Notes: a model not told the origin generated them from the letters alone. A stretch of DNA of 64,000 bases from Salvelinus alpinus (GCF_045679555.1 NC_092096.1:24525055-24589054), one strand, 5' to 3'. Positions 1-14,000 are shown, counted from the stretch's first letter. Made by a program: numbers and translations.

Positions 1-215
1 TGTAGTTTTAAGAAACTCAACACCTTGTACTTTTAGTCTATTTCCTGGTCAGATCATGTATTCCAAAAAATGTTGCAGCCACATTTTTGTCAAATTCACC
101 ACTAGCCAGAAAGCCAGAACAAAGATATATGTTTTCAAAGAGCAAAAATACTGCCTACTAAGTAGGAAGATAATTGTGATAAAGTATGATGTGTACTGTT
201 TTTGTTCATCTGTAG

Positions 216-3200
216 GGGGACAGAGGTAGAAGGGGTAAGAATGGATCACCCGGGACTCCAGGAGCTAAAGGGAAACTTGGAATAGAGGTATGGTGAAATA
301 TAACTTGCCCTAGGCATTGTTTGCCTTCCTATGGTTATCATGTAACATAATGGATGCTTTCTGTTTCTCAAAGGGTCCACCTGGTCTACCTGGTATGAAA
401 GGAGAAAAGGTAAGACATTAGCCTGCTTGGTGGTGGTGTTGTTGTTGTCGTTGTCATGTTGTATATGAGGAGATAATAACATTAGCATTCACTTCTTCTT
501 GTTCCCAACAGGGTGAAAGTATCCCGGGGGAACCAGGCGCCAGGGGTGTGGTTGGGATCACAGGTCGCAGGGTGAGACGGAACAATGGACTTAATTACCT
601 CAGAGAGATGGAATTAACCTCAGAGAGAGATCCGAGGCAGCATTGTAAAAAATCACAACAGGATGGCACAATATGCACACATTTACACTGAACATAAATA
701 TAAACGCAGCATGTAAAGTGTTGGTCCCATGTTTCATGAGCTGAAATAAAAGATCCCATACATTTTCCATATGCACAAAAAGGTTATTTCTCTCAAATTT
801 GGTGCACAAATTTGTTTACATCCCTGTTAGTCAACATTTCTCCTTTGCCAAGATAATCCATCCACCTGCCAGGTGTAGCATATCAAGAAGCTGAATAAAC
901 AGCATGATCATTACACAGGTGCACCTTGTGCTGGGACAATAAAAGGCCACTCTAAAATGTGCAGTTTTGTCACACAACACAATGCCACAGATGACTCAAG
1001 TTTTGAGTGTGCAATTGGCATGCTGACTGCAGGATTGTCCACGAGCTGTTGCCAGATAATAACATTTCTCTACCATAAGCCGCCTCCAATGTCGTTTTAG
1101 AGAATTTGGCAGTATGTCCAACCGGCCTCACAACCGCAGACCACTTGTATGGCGTTGTGAACAGGGTGCCCCATGGTGGCAGTGGGGTTAAGGTATGTTA
1201 TGGTATGGGCAGGCATTTTATCTATAGCAATTTGAATGCACAGAGATACCCTGATGAGATCCTGAGGCCCATTGTTGTGCCATTCATCCGCCACCATCAC
1301 CTTATGTTTCAGCATGATAATGCACGCACGGCCCCATGTTGCACGGATCTGTACACAATTCCTGGAAGGTGAAAATGTCCCAGTTCTTCCATGGCCTGCA
1401 TACTCACCAGACATGTCCCCCATTGAGCATTTTTGAGACGCTCTGGATCAACGTGTACGACAGCGTGTTCCAGTTCCCACCAATATCCAGCAACTTCGCA
1501 AAGCCATTGAAGAGCAGGACAACATTCCACAGGCCACAATCAGCAGCCTGATCAACTCTATGTGAAGGAGATGTGTAGCGCTGTATGAGGCAAATGGTGG
1601 TCACACCAGATACTGACTGGTTTTCTGATCCACGCTCCTACTTATTAGTTTTTTGAAGGTATCCGTGACCAACAGATACATATCTGTATTCCCGGTCATG
1701 TGAAATCCATAGATTAGGGCCTAATTAATTAATTTAAATTGACTGATTTCCTTATATGAAGTGTAACTCAGTAAAATCTTTGACATTTTAGCATGATGCA
1801 TTCATCTTTTTGTTCAGTATAATATTTGTGATGTGTTTGTTTGTGACAGGGTGAAAAGGGCATTGCAGGAGTCTTAGGAGCCCCAGGACACACTGTGAGT
1901 TAACATCATCACCTTTCATGACATGAACAGTCCAGAGGAGGCCGGTGGAAGAAGTTATAGAAGGACGTGCTCATTGTAATGTCTGGAATGGAATAAATGT
2001 AACGGAGTCCAACGTGGTTTCCATATGTTTGATGTGTTTGATACTATTCCATTTAGTCCATTCCAGCCATTATAATGATCCTGTCCTCCTATAGCTCCCC
2101 CCACCAGCCTCCTCTGGTACAGGACATTTGTTTCATAGCTACCTTTACCTTTGACCTCTTTTACTTAGGGTCCAAAGGGCTTCCCGGGCAGCAAAGGAGC
2201 AAAGGTACGTTGACGGTTACTTCTTTGATGGCATGATCATTTTGGTAGACTATATTTTTAAAATGTATGCGATTGAGTGGGTCTTACTAAATACTTTGAT
2301 ATTTTAGATTTTCATACACTCATACTTCCATTCAGGTTCTCCAGATACTTTAGATATTTTTACTTCAGAGACAGTTTTAAAGATGGTTTTGACAGCCCGG
2401 TGTTTCAGCGTTCAGTCAAATTCTCTGCTCGTTCTATTGAAGTGTCATAACTCTAGTCACTTCTGTCTCTTCAATCCCTATTTAGAACCCTCTTTAGAAC
2501 CCTCTTTAGAACCCTCTTTTTGAAACATGTTTCTACACTCACCATGTGGCCAGTCTATTTCAATTAACTTCAGTCCATTTTTCTGTGTATATAGGGATGT
2601 GGACAATGAAAAGACAATGTTTTTATGTAACTACCTGATACAGCCATATAGTATATCGTTTGTGTTTTCTACACACAGACTTCAAATAAATTGTGTCTCA
2701 TAAGCCCATACAGGCTGGGCACCATCTGGTGTATGACACTAAAATACAAATACTGTCAATCAATCAATTATTGTATGAATGTTATAAGCCATTGATTCCT
2801 TTCATAAAATATATTTTCACAGGGTGACAGAGGTTTAACAGGAATACAAGGAGAAAGGGTAAGCCAAACATGACATAAGTACTACACAAATAGTGTTTTG
2901 TATATGATTAATTCATATATGATGTACGTTCTTTATGTTTAGGGAAGCCCCCTCCAAATCCAGGGACCGAGAGGCTACAAGGGCTTAAAAGGAGAAGGGG
3001 TGAGAAACAAGTCCCCTAAAACAAGTCCTCCACGATGTATTTTGAATTCTAGTTTTAGTTCCAGAGCAATCCTCATTAAAGAAAATGTTATTTTAGAGAG
3101 ACAGCTTTTGCATTTTCGCTTTGTGTGTTTTTCCCTTTTAAGACGCTGTTTATTTGTTGTTCTGTTTGTTTGGTTGTTTGTTTCAGGGAGAGCGAGGCTC

Positions 3201-4501
3201 CCCAGGTTTCGATGGAGATAAAGGAGAGAAGGGCGAGGATGGGCCCCCGGGGTTCAAGGTGCTTCCTAATGATTGATGACAGAACATTTTATGTGGAAAA
3301 AGAGGGAGAAACAAAGATTGTTAATAGATGTAAAGAAAGAGAGACAAACAACAACAGAAAAAGAAAATACATTTCCCAAAACATGGAAGACAATGCACAT
3401 AGTGTTTTCACATTCAGCTTTTTGTTTGTTCTACATCTGAAGGGCCTCAAAGGAGAGGCAGGGGCCAAAGGAGCCATGGGGCTGTTTGGGGCCCGTGGAC
3501 CAGTGGGCCAAAAGGTCAGTAGGAAATAAAGCATGTATCAATCTACAGGCTACATGGAACCACTGTTATCAGATCTATGCTTCTTACGTGTATGCTCACT
3601 GTTGTTCTGTGCTTCCAGGGAGATACTGGCGAGCCTGGAGTCAATGGAGAAGTGGTGGGTATTTATCTAACACACTTTAACAGTTTAATATATTAACAGT
3701 GTCTGTATAACTGTATATATACTATGGTGGCTTGGCATGTGGTCAAAAACAGGCTTTGTTGATTGGCTTGTTGTTGTCACAGGGTCGTAACGGGGACGAT
3801 GGATTGGATGGAGCCACAGGAGCCAAAGGAGACATGGGACTCCAGGGACAGAAGGGAGATCAGGTGAGGAGAGTGTGGCACAGAGCATAGAATTTAGAGA
3901 CAAGACAAATAGAACCTGTCATCTGTGATTCATTATACAGTAATTCTGTTCTGTTCCGTTCTGGTATTCTATTCCTAGGGTGACAGAGGTGAACCTGGCT
4001 TACCGGGGGATACTGGGCAGACAGGAGAGAAGGTGAGGGCTTGATCATAATGTATTAGGCATGTTAATGAGATAGTAATGCAATGATCAAAGGTAACTCT
4101 TGGTGTCGGTTGTGGTTGCTGCACAGGGATTCCGAGGCCTACCTGGACGCATAGGAAGCACTGGGCTAGATGGAGAAAAGGTGAGTTGCCTGCTGTGGGA
4201 TTCAATACAATAATCACAACAACACAATGTGCTCCAGGAAGCATCGTCAGTACCACTGACCAACAAAAGTAAATGTTTACAGTAGTGCCAACTAGCTGCC
4301 ATACGCTGCATACAATTTAGTATACGGTTCAATTGTCTGACCTAGTAGGCCACAGTCAGACTATGGTCAATAGTTGCACAGTTTTAGACACAGTTTCAGT
4401 GAAAATGTAAGTATTTAATTGTTGTTTGACACAGGGAGAGATGGGTATTCCTGGAACCCCAGGACATCCAGGGCTTAATGGACTCACAGGACGGAAGGTA
4501 G

Positions 4502-4595
<94 letters not shown>

Positions 4596-5013
4596 ACACC
4601 CACATCCACATCCACATCCACATCAAAATCATTCTCAGTAATCTTCTGAAAAGTGTTGATTGTGATGTTTTGTGTTGATGTGTAGGGTGAAAAAGGGGAC
4701 GGGGGTATCAATGGAGTAGAGGGAGCACCAGGACTAATAGGAGAGAAGGTTTGTTGAAATCACATGTAAAACAATATTGAAATGATGACTTAATAGTCTA
4801 TGTACTACAGAAGAATGTGGAAATATTCATATAGTTCTTGAAGAATTATGTTTTTCTCCCATCATGCACCATTCATGTTGTCCCTGTCTTGTGCAGGGCG
4901 CCACTGGTTTCCCAGGGTTCCCTGGGTTTAAGGGGTCAGCAGGGACACCAGGAAATGATGGAGTGGGGGGGCGACCAGGACGTAATGGGTCCAAGGGAGA
5001 GACAGGAACCAAG
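216..5013 (+). CDS. col7a1: col7a1-like collagenous exons, first block (16 exons)
   Basis: Every exon starts with a full Gly codon (phase 0), so skipping any one of them would keep frame and the Gly register. Triplets rich in GEK, GDR and GPP are seen, with small imperfections: exon 512-571 encodes 20 residues with a broken triplet near G-E-S-I-P-G, and exon 2943-2999 encodes 19. The longest, 4897-5013, encodes 39 residues. Introns hold a Tc1-like copy, a MITE and a CA repeat. The donor after 4748 is GTTTGT, weaker than the others. Confidence 0.9.
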
Positions 5014-8000
5014 GTAGATTGAGGTTGCCTTCCAGTCAAGGTTATTATAGTAAACAAAAACTGAAACTAAAATAAAAAAATAAAAATTGAAAAACTTTAT
5101 AGTAAATTGAAATACAAATAAAAAACATTTGAAAAACTAAAACTATACTGAAACTATCATATTTGCCTGCAAAACTAACTAAAATAACTAAACTTTAGGC
5201 AAAAATCTAATTTCAAATGGTGTTTTCGAGCTTCTGAATCTGAAGGTATAGGCCTAGCTTGTGCATCACTAGCCATCACTTGCTAACAGGGAAGAAATCC
5301 AAGTGCGAGCACGGAGCGTGAGTGGGCCAAGCTAGAACAGCTTGTGAAGTTAATGGAGCCCTTCGCAATCCACACCGACCAACTTCAAACTGACAGCCAA
5401 ACTGATTTGGTGTCGTGCCCTCTCAACCTTGAGGCACACTTGCAGTCAACTACTGTTGCAAAACAGTTGGCACAGGTCCTCCTGAAGTCACTGCATGAGT
5501 GCTTCGCATGCATACTGAATGGCAGCCAACTTCAATCCAACCCCTGCAGCAGCTTGCCTGATGGACACAAGTGTGTCTCTGGCACTTCGCTCAACAGAGA
5601 TGGAAGGCAGAAGAATCTTTTGTACTTCTTTTGTACGTGCAAATCAGAGAGTACAGCCGTGGACCAGCAGGACCCCAGGAAGAATCCAGCAAGCATCTTG
5701 ACCACAGTGCTTCAGTAATATAGCTTCCTCGCATCGAAGATTGTGTCTGAGGTCACGGTTCAGTCGGAGGGTCAAGCTGACAAGGCATTAAGTGCCCGGT
5801 GTGAGCTGCGGAAATACCTGGAAGAGGTAAAGGAGGGCATGTTTACAGAAACTAAATCCTCTAGAAATGAAATAGAAAAGTTTTTATCAAACTGAACATA
5901 AATAGAAACTAGTAAATCAACTCTGAAAATGAACTGAAACTAAACCGAATTTCAAATAAATATCTAAAAACAAATATAAATAAAAACTAATCTTAAATCG
6001 CCAAACTATAGTAACCTTGCTTCCGGTAACCTATTGTATATTAGTGTCATGGAAGCACAATTTTGTGTGTGTCTGTCTGTCTGTCTGTCTGTAGTGTGGC
6101 GTACAGCAGGTCAGCCACCAGAGGGAGACTCGTCGAGGCCTGGTGACAGACGGAGTATACATGGCTCCATCTGTTGGACGATGGCGATGGCTCCATCTGC
6201 TGGACGTGCCAGGTCTCGACGGGCTCTCCGGCCAGGACTAATTGGGGCTGATTGGGAGTTGGTGAGTAATCAAGGGCTGATTGCTCACCAGCTGTGCAAG
6301 GCCCATAAAGCTGCCAGAAGGGCAGCACACAAGGGAGTGGGGGAAGAAAGGCCTCCCGTATAGTTGGGGACGGTTGCAGAGGTATGAGGAGGGAGTTCAG
6401 TTTTTGTGCCCGACAGGATACAACAAGACCCGGAGCCCAAAAGACGGTATCCCGGAGAGGGTCTCATAGGGGAAACATATCCTTTTCTTTTTGATTTATT
6501 ATTTAAATTAACACCCTTGAAACCGAGTTTATCCTACTCTGTCCGTGTCTGATCTGTGTAAACGTCTTGACCAAACCCCCTGGTCTCCTACAAGTGGTGG
6601 AGAATGCGGGCATTCTGATAACGTGGTCAGATCAGGGTTGACGTTTACACAGCATCGGCATGGACGAGTTGATAGCTCAGTTCGTCCGGACCCAACAAGC
6701 ACAACAGGCGGTTCAGGAACGAACACTGGAGGAACAGCGACTACAAAACGTCCGCGTCGTTGAGGAAATCAGGAAGCTGCAAGGAGGAGTGTCTCCTGAA
6801 TCACATCCCAACCAGTTTTTAATCAAGCTAACGGAAGACGATGACATTGAAACATACCTCTGTACGTTTGAACGGACAGCGCTACGGGAAGGATGGCCAA
6901 GGCCGAAGTGGGCTAGTCTGCTGGCCCCGTTCCTCTCTGGGAAAGCCCAAAAGGTGTACAGTCGAGTGGGAGGATCCAAACTTGAAAGCCGCCGCAAACC
7001 AAGTGATAGCGGTGGATGGACAGCTACTTCCGGGGGTGAGTGACTGGCGATACCCCCATTTCCAAATCAAGAATAACCTTTTATATATCAGGTGTCGCGC
7101 CAACAGGGGGAACTTCGAGAGGTATTGTTGCTGACCCGACGGTATGTGGGAACCATTCTTCATCTGGCCCACACCCAGCTGTTGGGGGCGCACCTGGGAA
7201 TGGAGAAGACTAGGGAACGGATTGCCGCCCGGTTCCACTGGCTGGGATGAGGAGGGCCGTGGAAGACTACTGTCGCCGCTGCCCGGAGTATCAACTCACT
7301 ACCCCGAAAGCCCACTTCCGAAACCCATTGGTCCCCCTACCGATCATTGGGGTGCCCTTTGAACGCATCGCCATGGACATAGTGGGACCCCTGGTAAAAA
7401 CAGCACAAGGACACCGGTACATCCTGGTGATAGTAGATTATGCCATCCCGTATCCCGGGGCCATTCCCCTACGGCCGGGTGGGCATCCCAAACGAGATCC
7501 TGACAGACCAAGGTACTGAGTTTATGTCCCGCCTAAGGAAAGAGTTGTGTGCTCTCCTGCAGATCAAGCAGATCCGGACCTCCGTCTTTCACCCGCAGAC
7601 GGATGGGCTCATCGAGCGCTTCAATAAAACGCTCAAACAAATGCTGCGGAAGGTCATCGAGCAGGACGGGAAGAACTGGGACCAGCTACTACCCCACCTA
7701 ATGTTCTCAATCCGAGAAATACCCCAGTCCTCCACTGGGTTTTCCCCTTTCGAACTCCTCTACGCGCCCAAGCCCAGGTCTACAATCGGGGAGCCCAGCC
7801 CAGAGAATTCCAGGTGGGAGACAAGGTGTTGGTCTTAATCCCCACGGCTGAAAGTAAGTTCCTGGCAACATGACATGGGCCATACGAGGTGATCGAGAAG
7901 TTGGGACCTGTCAATTACCGCGTACGGCAGCCGGGGAGACGGAAACCCCAACAGATTTACCACGTGAACCTGTTGAAGTGGCACGAGAGGACAGCCTTGG

Positions 8001-11000
8001 CCGTGTTATGGTCGGGACCCAGGACGCCAACGGTACCAGTGGTGGTCCCGAGCAATGAGGACCTCGACCGGCCCAGAAGCAAGGGCTCAGGGAGCTCGTC
8101 GATCGGAACACAGCGGTGTTCTCTGAGAAGCCGGGCCGCACGACCCTCTTTGAACACCACATCCGTACCCGGCCCGGGGAAACGGTACGTAAGAGGCCAT
8201 ATCGGATTCCGGAGGCCCGAAGGAAGGCCGTGAAACAAGAAGTGGAGGCTATGCTGAGGATGGGGGTCATTGAAGAGTCCCACAGTGCATGGTGCAGCCC
8301 CATCGTGTTGGTGGCCAAACCGGATAGTTGCCTCCGCTTCTGTAATGATTTCCGGGGTGTGAACGAAATAAGCTTATTCGATGCCTACCCCATGCCGAGG
8401 GTGGACGAGCTCATCAACCGATTGGGAAAGGCCTGGTACATCAGCACCCTTGACCTGACCAAAGGATATTGGCAGGTACCGTTGGCAGCCTCCTCCCTGG
8501 AGAAGCCTGCGTTCTCGACACCAGACGGTTTGTATCAGTACCGAGTGCTCCCGTTCGGTCTTCACGGAGCCCCGCCCACATTCCAGCGACTGATGAACAG
8601 AGTGCTTCAACCCCACCAGCAGTACGCAGTGTTCTATCTGGATGATATCATCATCCACAACCAAGGTTGGGAAAAGCACCTGACGCGCCTCCAGGCGGTG
8701 CTGGACGCGCTCAGACAAGCCGGGTTGACCGCAAACTCCAAGAAATGCAAACTAGTGTTTGAGGAGGTGGAGTACCTGGGGTATTTGACCGGATGGGGGA
8801 ACATCAAGCCCCAGGAGAGGAAGGTTCACGCGGTACGTGACTGGCCCGTTCCACGCACCAAGACACAGGTCAAGTCCTTCCTGGGACTGGCAGGATACTG
8901 TAGCCGGTTTATCCCCAACCTTGCGGCTATAGCTTCCCCCCTCACCGATCTAACCAGGGCCCGTCTCCCGAAAACAGTGAAATGGACGGACGAGACAGAA
9001 GCGGCGTTCAGCCGTCTGAAGGAAGCTCTGTGCTCCCATCCGATTCTCGTAACGCCCAATTTCCAGGTGCCGATGGTGGTCCAGACGGATGCATGTGATA
9101 CGGGACTAGTGGCCGTTCTGTCCCAGATACACGATGGGGAGGAGCACCCCATCATGTACATCAACAAAAATCTCAATTGTTGAGAAAGAGTGTCTAGTGG
9201 TGAAGTGGGCGCTAGAAACTCTCAAGTATTACCTGTTAGGTACCCACTTCACCCTGGTCACGGACCATGCTCCCAAGGTCTGGATGGCCAGGGGAAGGGA
9301 CACAAACGATCGGGTCACCAGGTGGTTCTTGTCCCTTCAACGCTTCTCTTTTTCTATTGTGCACAGGTCAGGGGCGAAGCATGGAAACGCGGATGCCCTA
9401 TCGAGAAGGGAGACACGTCGCACTGATGACAGTCCTCTCCCAGAGCTAGGGGGGGGCGTACAGAGCTAAGGGGGGGGGGGGGGCGTACAGCAGGTCAGCC
9501 ACCAGGGGGAGACTCATTGAGGCCTGGTGACAGACGGAGTATACATCACGAGGCGATGGCTCCATCTGCTGGAGGTGCCAGGTATCGACGGGCTCTCCGG
9601 ACAGGACTAATTGGTGCTGATTGGGAGTTGGTGAGTAATCAGGGGCTGATTGCTCACCAGCTGTGCAAGGCCCATAAAGCTGCCAGAAGGGCAGCACACA
9701 AGGGAGTGGGGGAAGAAAGGACTGCCGTATAGTTGGGGACGGTTGCAGAGGTATGAGGAGGGAGTTCAGTTTTTGTGCCCGACAGGATACAGCAAGACCC
9801 GGAGCCCAAAAGACGGTATCCCGGAGAGGGTCTCATAGGGGAGACATATCCTTTTCTTTTTTATTTATTATTTAAATTAACACCCTTGAAACCGAGCTAA
9901 TCCTACTCTGTCCGTGTCTGATCTGTTTAAACGTCTTGACCAAACCTCCTGGTCTGTCACAGTCAGTCTGCCCCAGTCAGTCTGCCCCAGTCAGTCTGCC
10001 TGTCTGCCTGTCCTTCCTTCATGCATAACAACCACAGCCCACCAACCCCAAAACCCAGTTTTACCCAGTCAGAGTGCACATTAAAATATCCACTTTCCAC
10101 AAAAGTTACAAAAATCAACAAAAAAAACACACATCATGATGATTAGATAAAACAAGCCTGATTCTATCAGGCACAATGTCCACCTAGCAGAATGCCTGTC
10201 AGATATGTAGATAGACAGGCAGTAGACAACATTCCTATGTATAGCAACGCATAGGAAGGAATAGAAGCATAATTAAGACACAGAAATGGGTCTATTTTCT
10301 GATGCGGCGGGAACACTAACCAAACCTCTATGCTAATGGCTCCTTTCAGCCACAATTAGCAGGCTCTTTATGTTGATAGCAGAGAAGGGATGGAAAGGAC
10401 GTAATGATGTTCCAAGGGGACGTTTTATCACAAAACATCTGGATATGTTAGATATTTATAGGATAACTAGAGAGGTAAGCCTAATGATCGGGTTGAGCTT
10501 TATTTAGGCAACTACGTAGTAGGAAAGTACGTAGTAGGGTAGTACGTAGTAGGGAAGTACGTAGTAGGGAAGTACGTAGTAGGGAAGTACGTAGAAGGGA
10601 AATAGGTAGAAGGGAAGTAGGTAGAAGGGAAGTAGGTAGAGTACGTATTAGGGAAGTACGTATTAGGGAAGTACGTATTAGGGAAGTACGTATTAGGGAA
10701 GTACGTATTAGGGAAGTACGTAGTAGTGAAGTACGTAGTAGTGAAGTACGTATTAGGGAAGTACGTAATAGTGAAGTACGTATATGGGAAGTACGTAATA
10801 GTGAAGTACGTATTTGGGAAGTACGTATAGTGAAGTACGTATTAGGCAAGTACGTAATAGTGAAGTACGTATTAGAGAAGTACGTAATAGGGAAGTACGT
10901 AATAGGGAAGTACGTAATAGTGAAATACGTAATAGTGAAGTACGTAATAGTGAAGTACGTAATAGTGAAGTACGTAATAGTGAAGTACGTATTAGGGAAG

Positions 11001-14000
11001 TACGTATTAGGGAAGTACGTAATAGTGAAGTACGTAATAGTGAAGTAGGTAGAAGGGAAGTAGGTAGAAGGGAAGTAGGTAGCAGGGAAGTAGGTAGAAG
11101 GGAAGTAGGTAGTATTGAAGTACGTATTAGGGAAGTACGTATTAGGGAAGTACGTAATAGTGAAGTACGTATTAGAGAAATACGTAATAGGGAAGTACGT
11201 ATTAGGGAAGTACGTATTAGGGAAGTACGTATTAGGGAAGTACGTAATAGGGAAGTACGTAATAGGGAAGTAGGTAGAATGGAAGTAGGTAGAATGGAAG
11301 TAGGTAGAATGGAAGTAGGTAGAATGGAAGTAGGTAGAAGGGAAGTAGGTAGAAGGGAAGTAGGTAGAAGGGAAGTAGGTAGAAGGGAAGTAGGTAGAAG
11401 GGAAGTAGGTAGAAGGGAAGTAGGTAGAAGGGAAGTAGGTAGAAGGGAAGTACGTATTAGGGAAGTACGTATTAGGGAAGTACGTAATAGTGAAGTACGT
11501 AATAGTGAAGTACGTAATAGTGAAGTACGTAATAGTGAAGTACGTAATAGTGAAGTACGTATTAGGGAAGTACGTATTAGGGAAGTACGTAATAGGGAAG
11601 TACGTAATAGCGAAGTACGTAATAGCGAAGTACGTATTAGGGAAGTACGTAATAGTGAAGTACGTGTTAGGGAAGTACGTAATAGTGAAGTACGTATATG
11701 GGAAGTACGTAATAGTGAAGTAGGTATTAGGGAAGTACGTATTAGGGAAGTACGTAATAGTGAAGTACGTATTAGCGAAGTACGTAATAGCGAAGTACGT
11801 ATTAGGGAAGTACGTAATAGGGAAGTACGTAATAGGGAAGTACGTATTAGGGAAGTACGTAATAGTGAAGTACGTATTAAGGAAGTACGTAATAGTGAAG
11901 TACGTAATAGTGAAGTACGTAATAGTGAAGTACGTATTAGGGAAGTACGTATTAGGGAAGTACGTAATAGTGAAGTACGTAATAGTGAAGTACGTATTAG
12001 GGAAGTACGTATTAGGGAAGTACGTATTAGGGAAGTACGTAATAGTGAAGTACGTAGTAGTGAAGTACGTAGTAGTGAAGTACATGTCCCTCTTATAATA
12101 CTATATCATTTTTGTATAATGGAATTTAGATTGAAGGAAGTTGTCGGTTTGTATTTATATGTGAGAGAGTGTGTGTCTATCTGTGTGTGTGTGTCTATCT
12201 TTGTGTGTGTTTGTCTATCTGTGTGTGTGCTTATCTGTGTGCCTGCCTGTTTGTGCATGTGCCTGTGAGAGCACATGTGCGTGGGCTCACTAGCACGCGC
12301 AGCACCTGTGTGAGTAAGAGCGGTCTCCATTTTGCTGTGTTGTCCCAGGGAGAGAGGGGCAGGAGAGGCAGAGGGAAGCCTTGTCAGACAGGACCACCTG
12401 GAAGTCCGGGACAAAGAGGAGGCAGTGTAAGCTACTTCATAGACCAGACACATAACACTCACACACATGTTGTTGTTCATGTATCAATACCTAATGGGAG
12501 TTACTGTCACGAGGCTGGGTGACAGTAATAATTGCTGTGATAATAACCACTGTGTCTTTTCCAGGGAGAGCTCGGAAACGAGGGACTAAAGGGAGAAAAA
12601 GGGGAACCCGGACTCTCTGTAAATACATCTTACTTATTCCCACACACACGTTTGACACCTGCCTGGCCTAAGACATATTTATATTGACAGACAGCTTGGT
12701 TGAAGACAGGGTCTAAGCAACACTCTGCTCTCTCTGTTCTCAGGCCGAGGAGGTGAAGGAGCTGGTCAACCAAGAGGTTGTGAACCAGTGCGGTGAGTGT
12801 TTCTGTGTGCATGCAGGTCTGTGTGGCTGTGTGTCTGTTCTACATTCTAAAACTCCCACTGCTGCGGCATGGCACCCCTGTGTGTTCTGCCATCTGGTGT
12901 GCCCTCTCTGTGGAATGGCCCGTTGAGAGAGGGGACACCGTGACCGACCGGAGTCATTCACAAACACCAGACTCATAAACCATCATGCCACACACCAGAA
13001 CCCAGAGGGCCCTACAACCACAGGGTCAAACGCATCTTTAGTTGACACCTCCACAACTTTGAGGAGAAAGGCATTGTTGCCTTATCCGTAGTCAACATAT
13101 CATATCAAATGTATCATATCAAATTTCCTCCATTAGTTTCCAGGCGAGGTGTGAATGCCTGGCTATGAAATTGTCAATTTAATCCAGTAAAAGCCTCTTT
13201 AAGGCAGGCTCATGTTTATTCAATGGTAGGGGAACACTGACTATTCTGTCTGTGGTTGTTGCAGGGATGGACTTGAAGTTTATGGTGAAGTCCAAGGACC
13301 CGGATGCTGAGAGCATGTTGTTTGAGAGGGATCCAGACGAGCCTATATCCATCTTCACTCGCAGCCTACCTGAGGATGAGATGGGAGAGGAGAAAGAGGA
13401 CAAGAAAAGACTTGAAAAGGAGCTGGTAGGATCAACCACTCCTCCCCCCATCCCCCTGCGAGAGGAGGGGACCCCAGGTGATGACAACCTTACCGGTAAG
13501 TCAAAGTTAGAAGTTTGTGCCGTATCTGGTGTAGCGGTCCAAGCTCCCGACCACATATATGCCCCTGGTCCCGATGCCCCTTGTCCCTAGGTGAGACCCT
13601 CGCTGAGACCAATCTAATATCCTATCCATCTTTTTACTAACCTCCAGAGTTGACCCCAACCCTGAAGCTAGACTCTCCATTCTGAATGCTTTATTACTGT
13701 GAGTAGACGAGGACAAAGACAGAGGGAAAGAGAGAGAGAGGCAGAAAGAAGCAATCAAAGCAGTGTTATCGCGGGTCATTATCCTAGCCAGCCCTAGGCT
13801 ACTGGGCTTCTCATCCCATTTGAATCCCTATTTCAGGTTCCATTGAACCAAAGAGATCGGAAATAATCAAAGGCTCACATTGCCCCTGTCAATGTCAATG
13901 TTACTATTGTTATGTGTAATCCTGCGCCCGGGATCGTGACATCTAGCTTAAGGTATATACATATGACCTGAGTTCCAAAATATTTTATCTTTTCAAATGC

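Larger units (their letters stand above)
6095..9961 (+). mobile_element. Ty3/gypsy LTR retrotransposon, Gmr1-like domain order, defective
   Basis: Two LTRs (6095-6592 and about 9481-9961) are nearly identical over about 480 bp, indicating fairly recent insertion. Between them on the + strand the order is gag, integrase, reverse transcriptase, RNase H. Most gypsy elements place integrase last. Integrase-first order is known for the Gmr1-like group described from cod and other deuterostomes. A G-rich polypurine tract precedes the 3' LTR. The body is only about 2.9 kb, so deletions have removed the gag end, protease and parts of integrase. It lies in the large collagen intron in the sense direction. 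Confidence 0.9.

Noticed and set aside
1097-1604. Overlapping frames of 66-108 codons on both strands
   Set aside because: All lie in the degenerate Tc1-like element; the sense remnants are transposase pieces and the rest are shadows.
5344-5718. 124-codon + strand frame as a host gene
   Set aside because: It is part of the hAT remnant, between its inverted ends, and is frameshifted.
10481-12268. Reading frames of 534 (-) and 484 (+) codons with 5-residue repeats
   Set aside because: They come from a 15-bp tandem repeat with no stop in these frames. There are no splice sites, conserved domain or start context.
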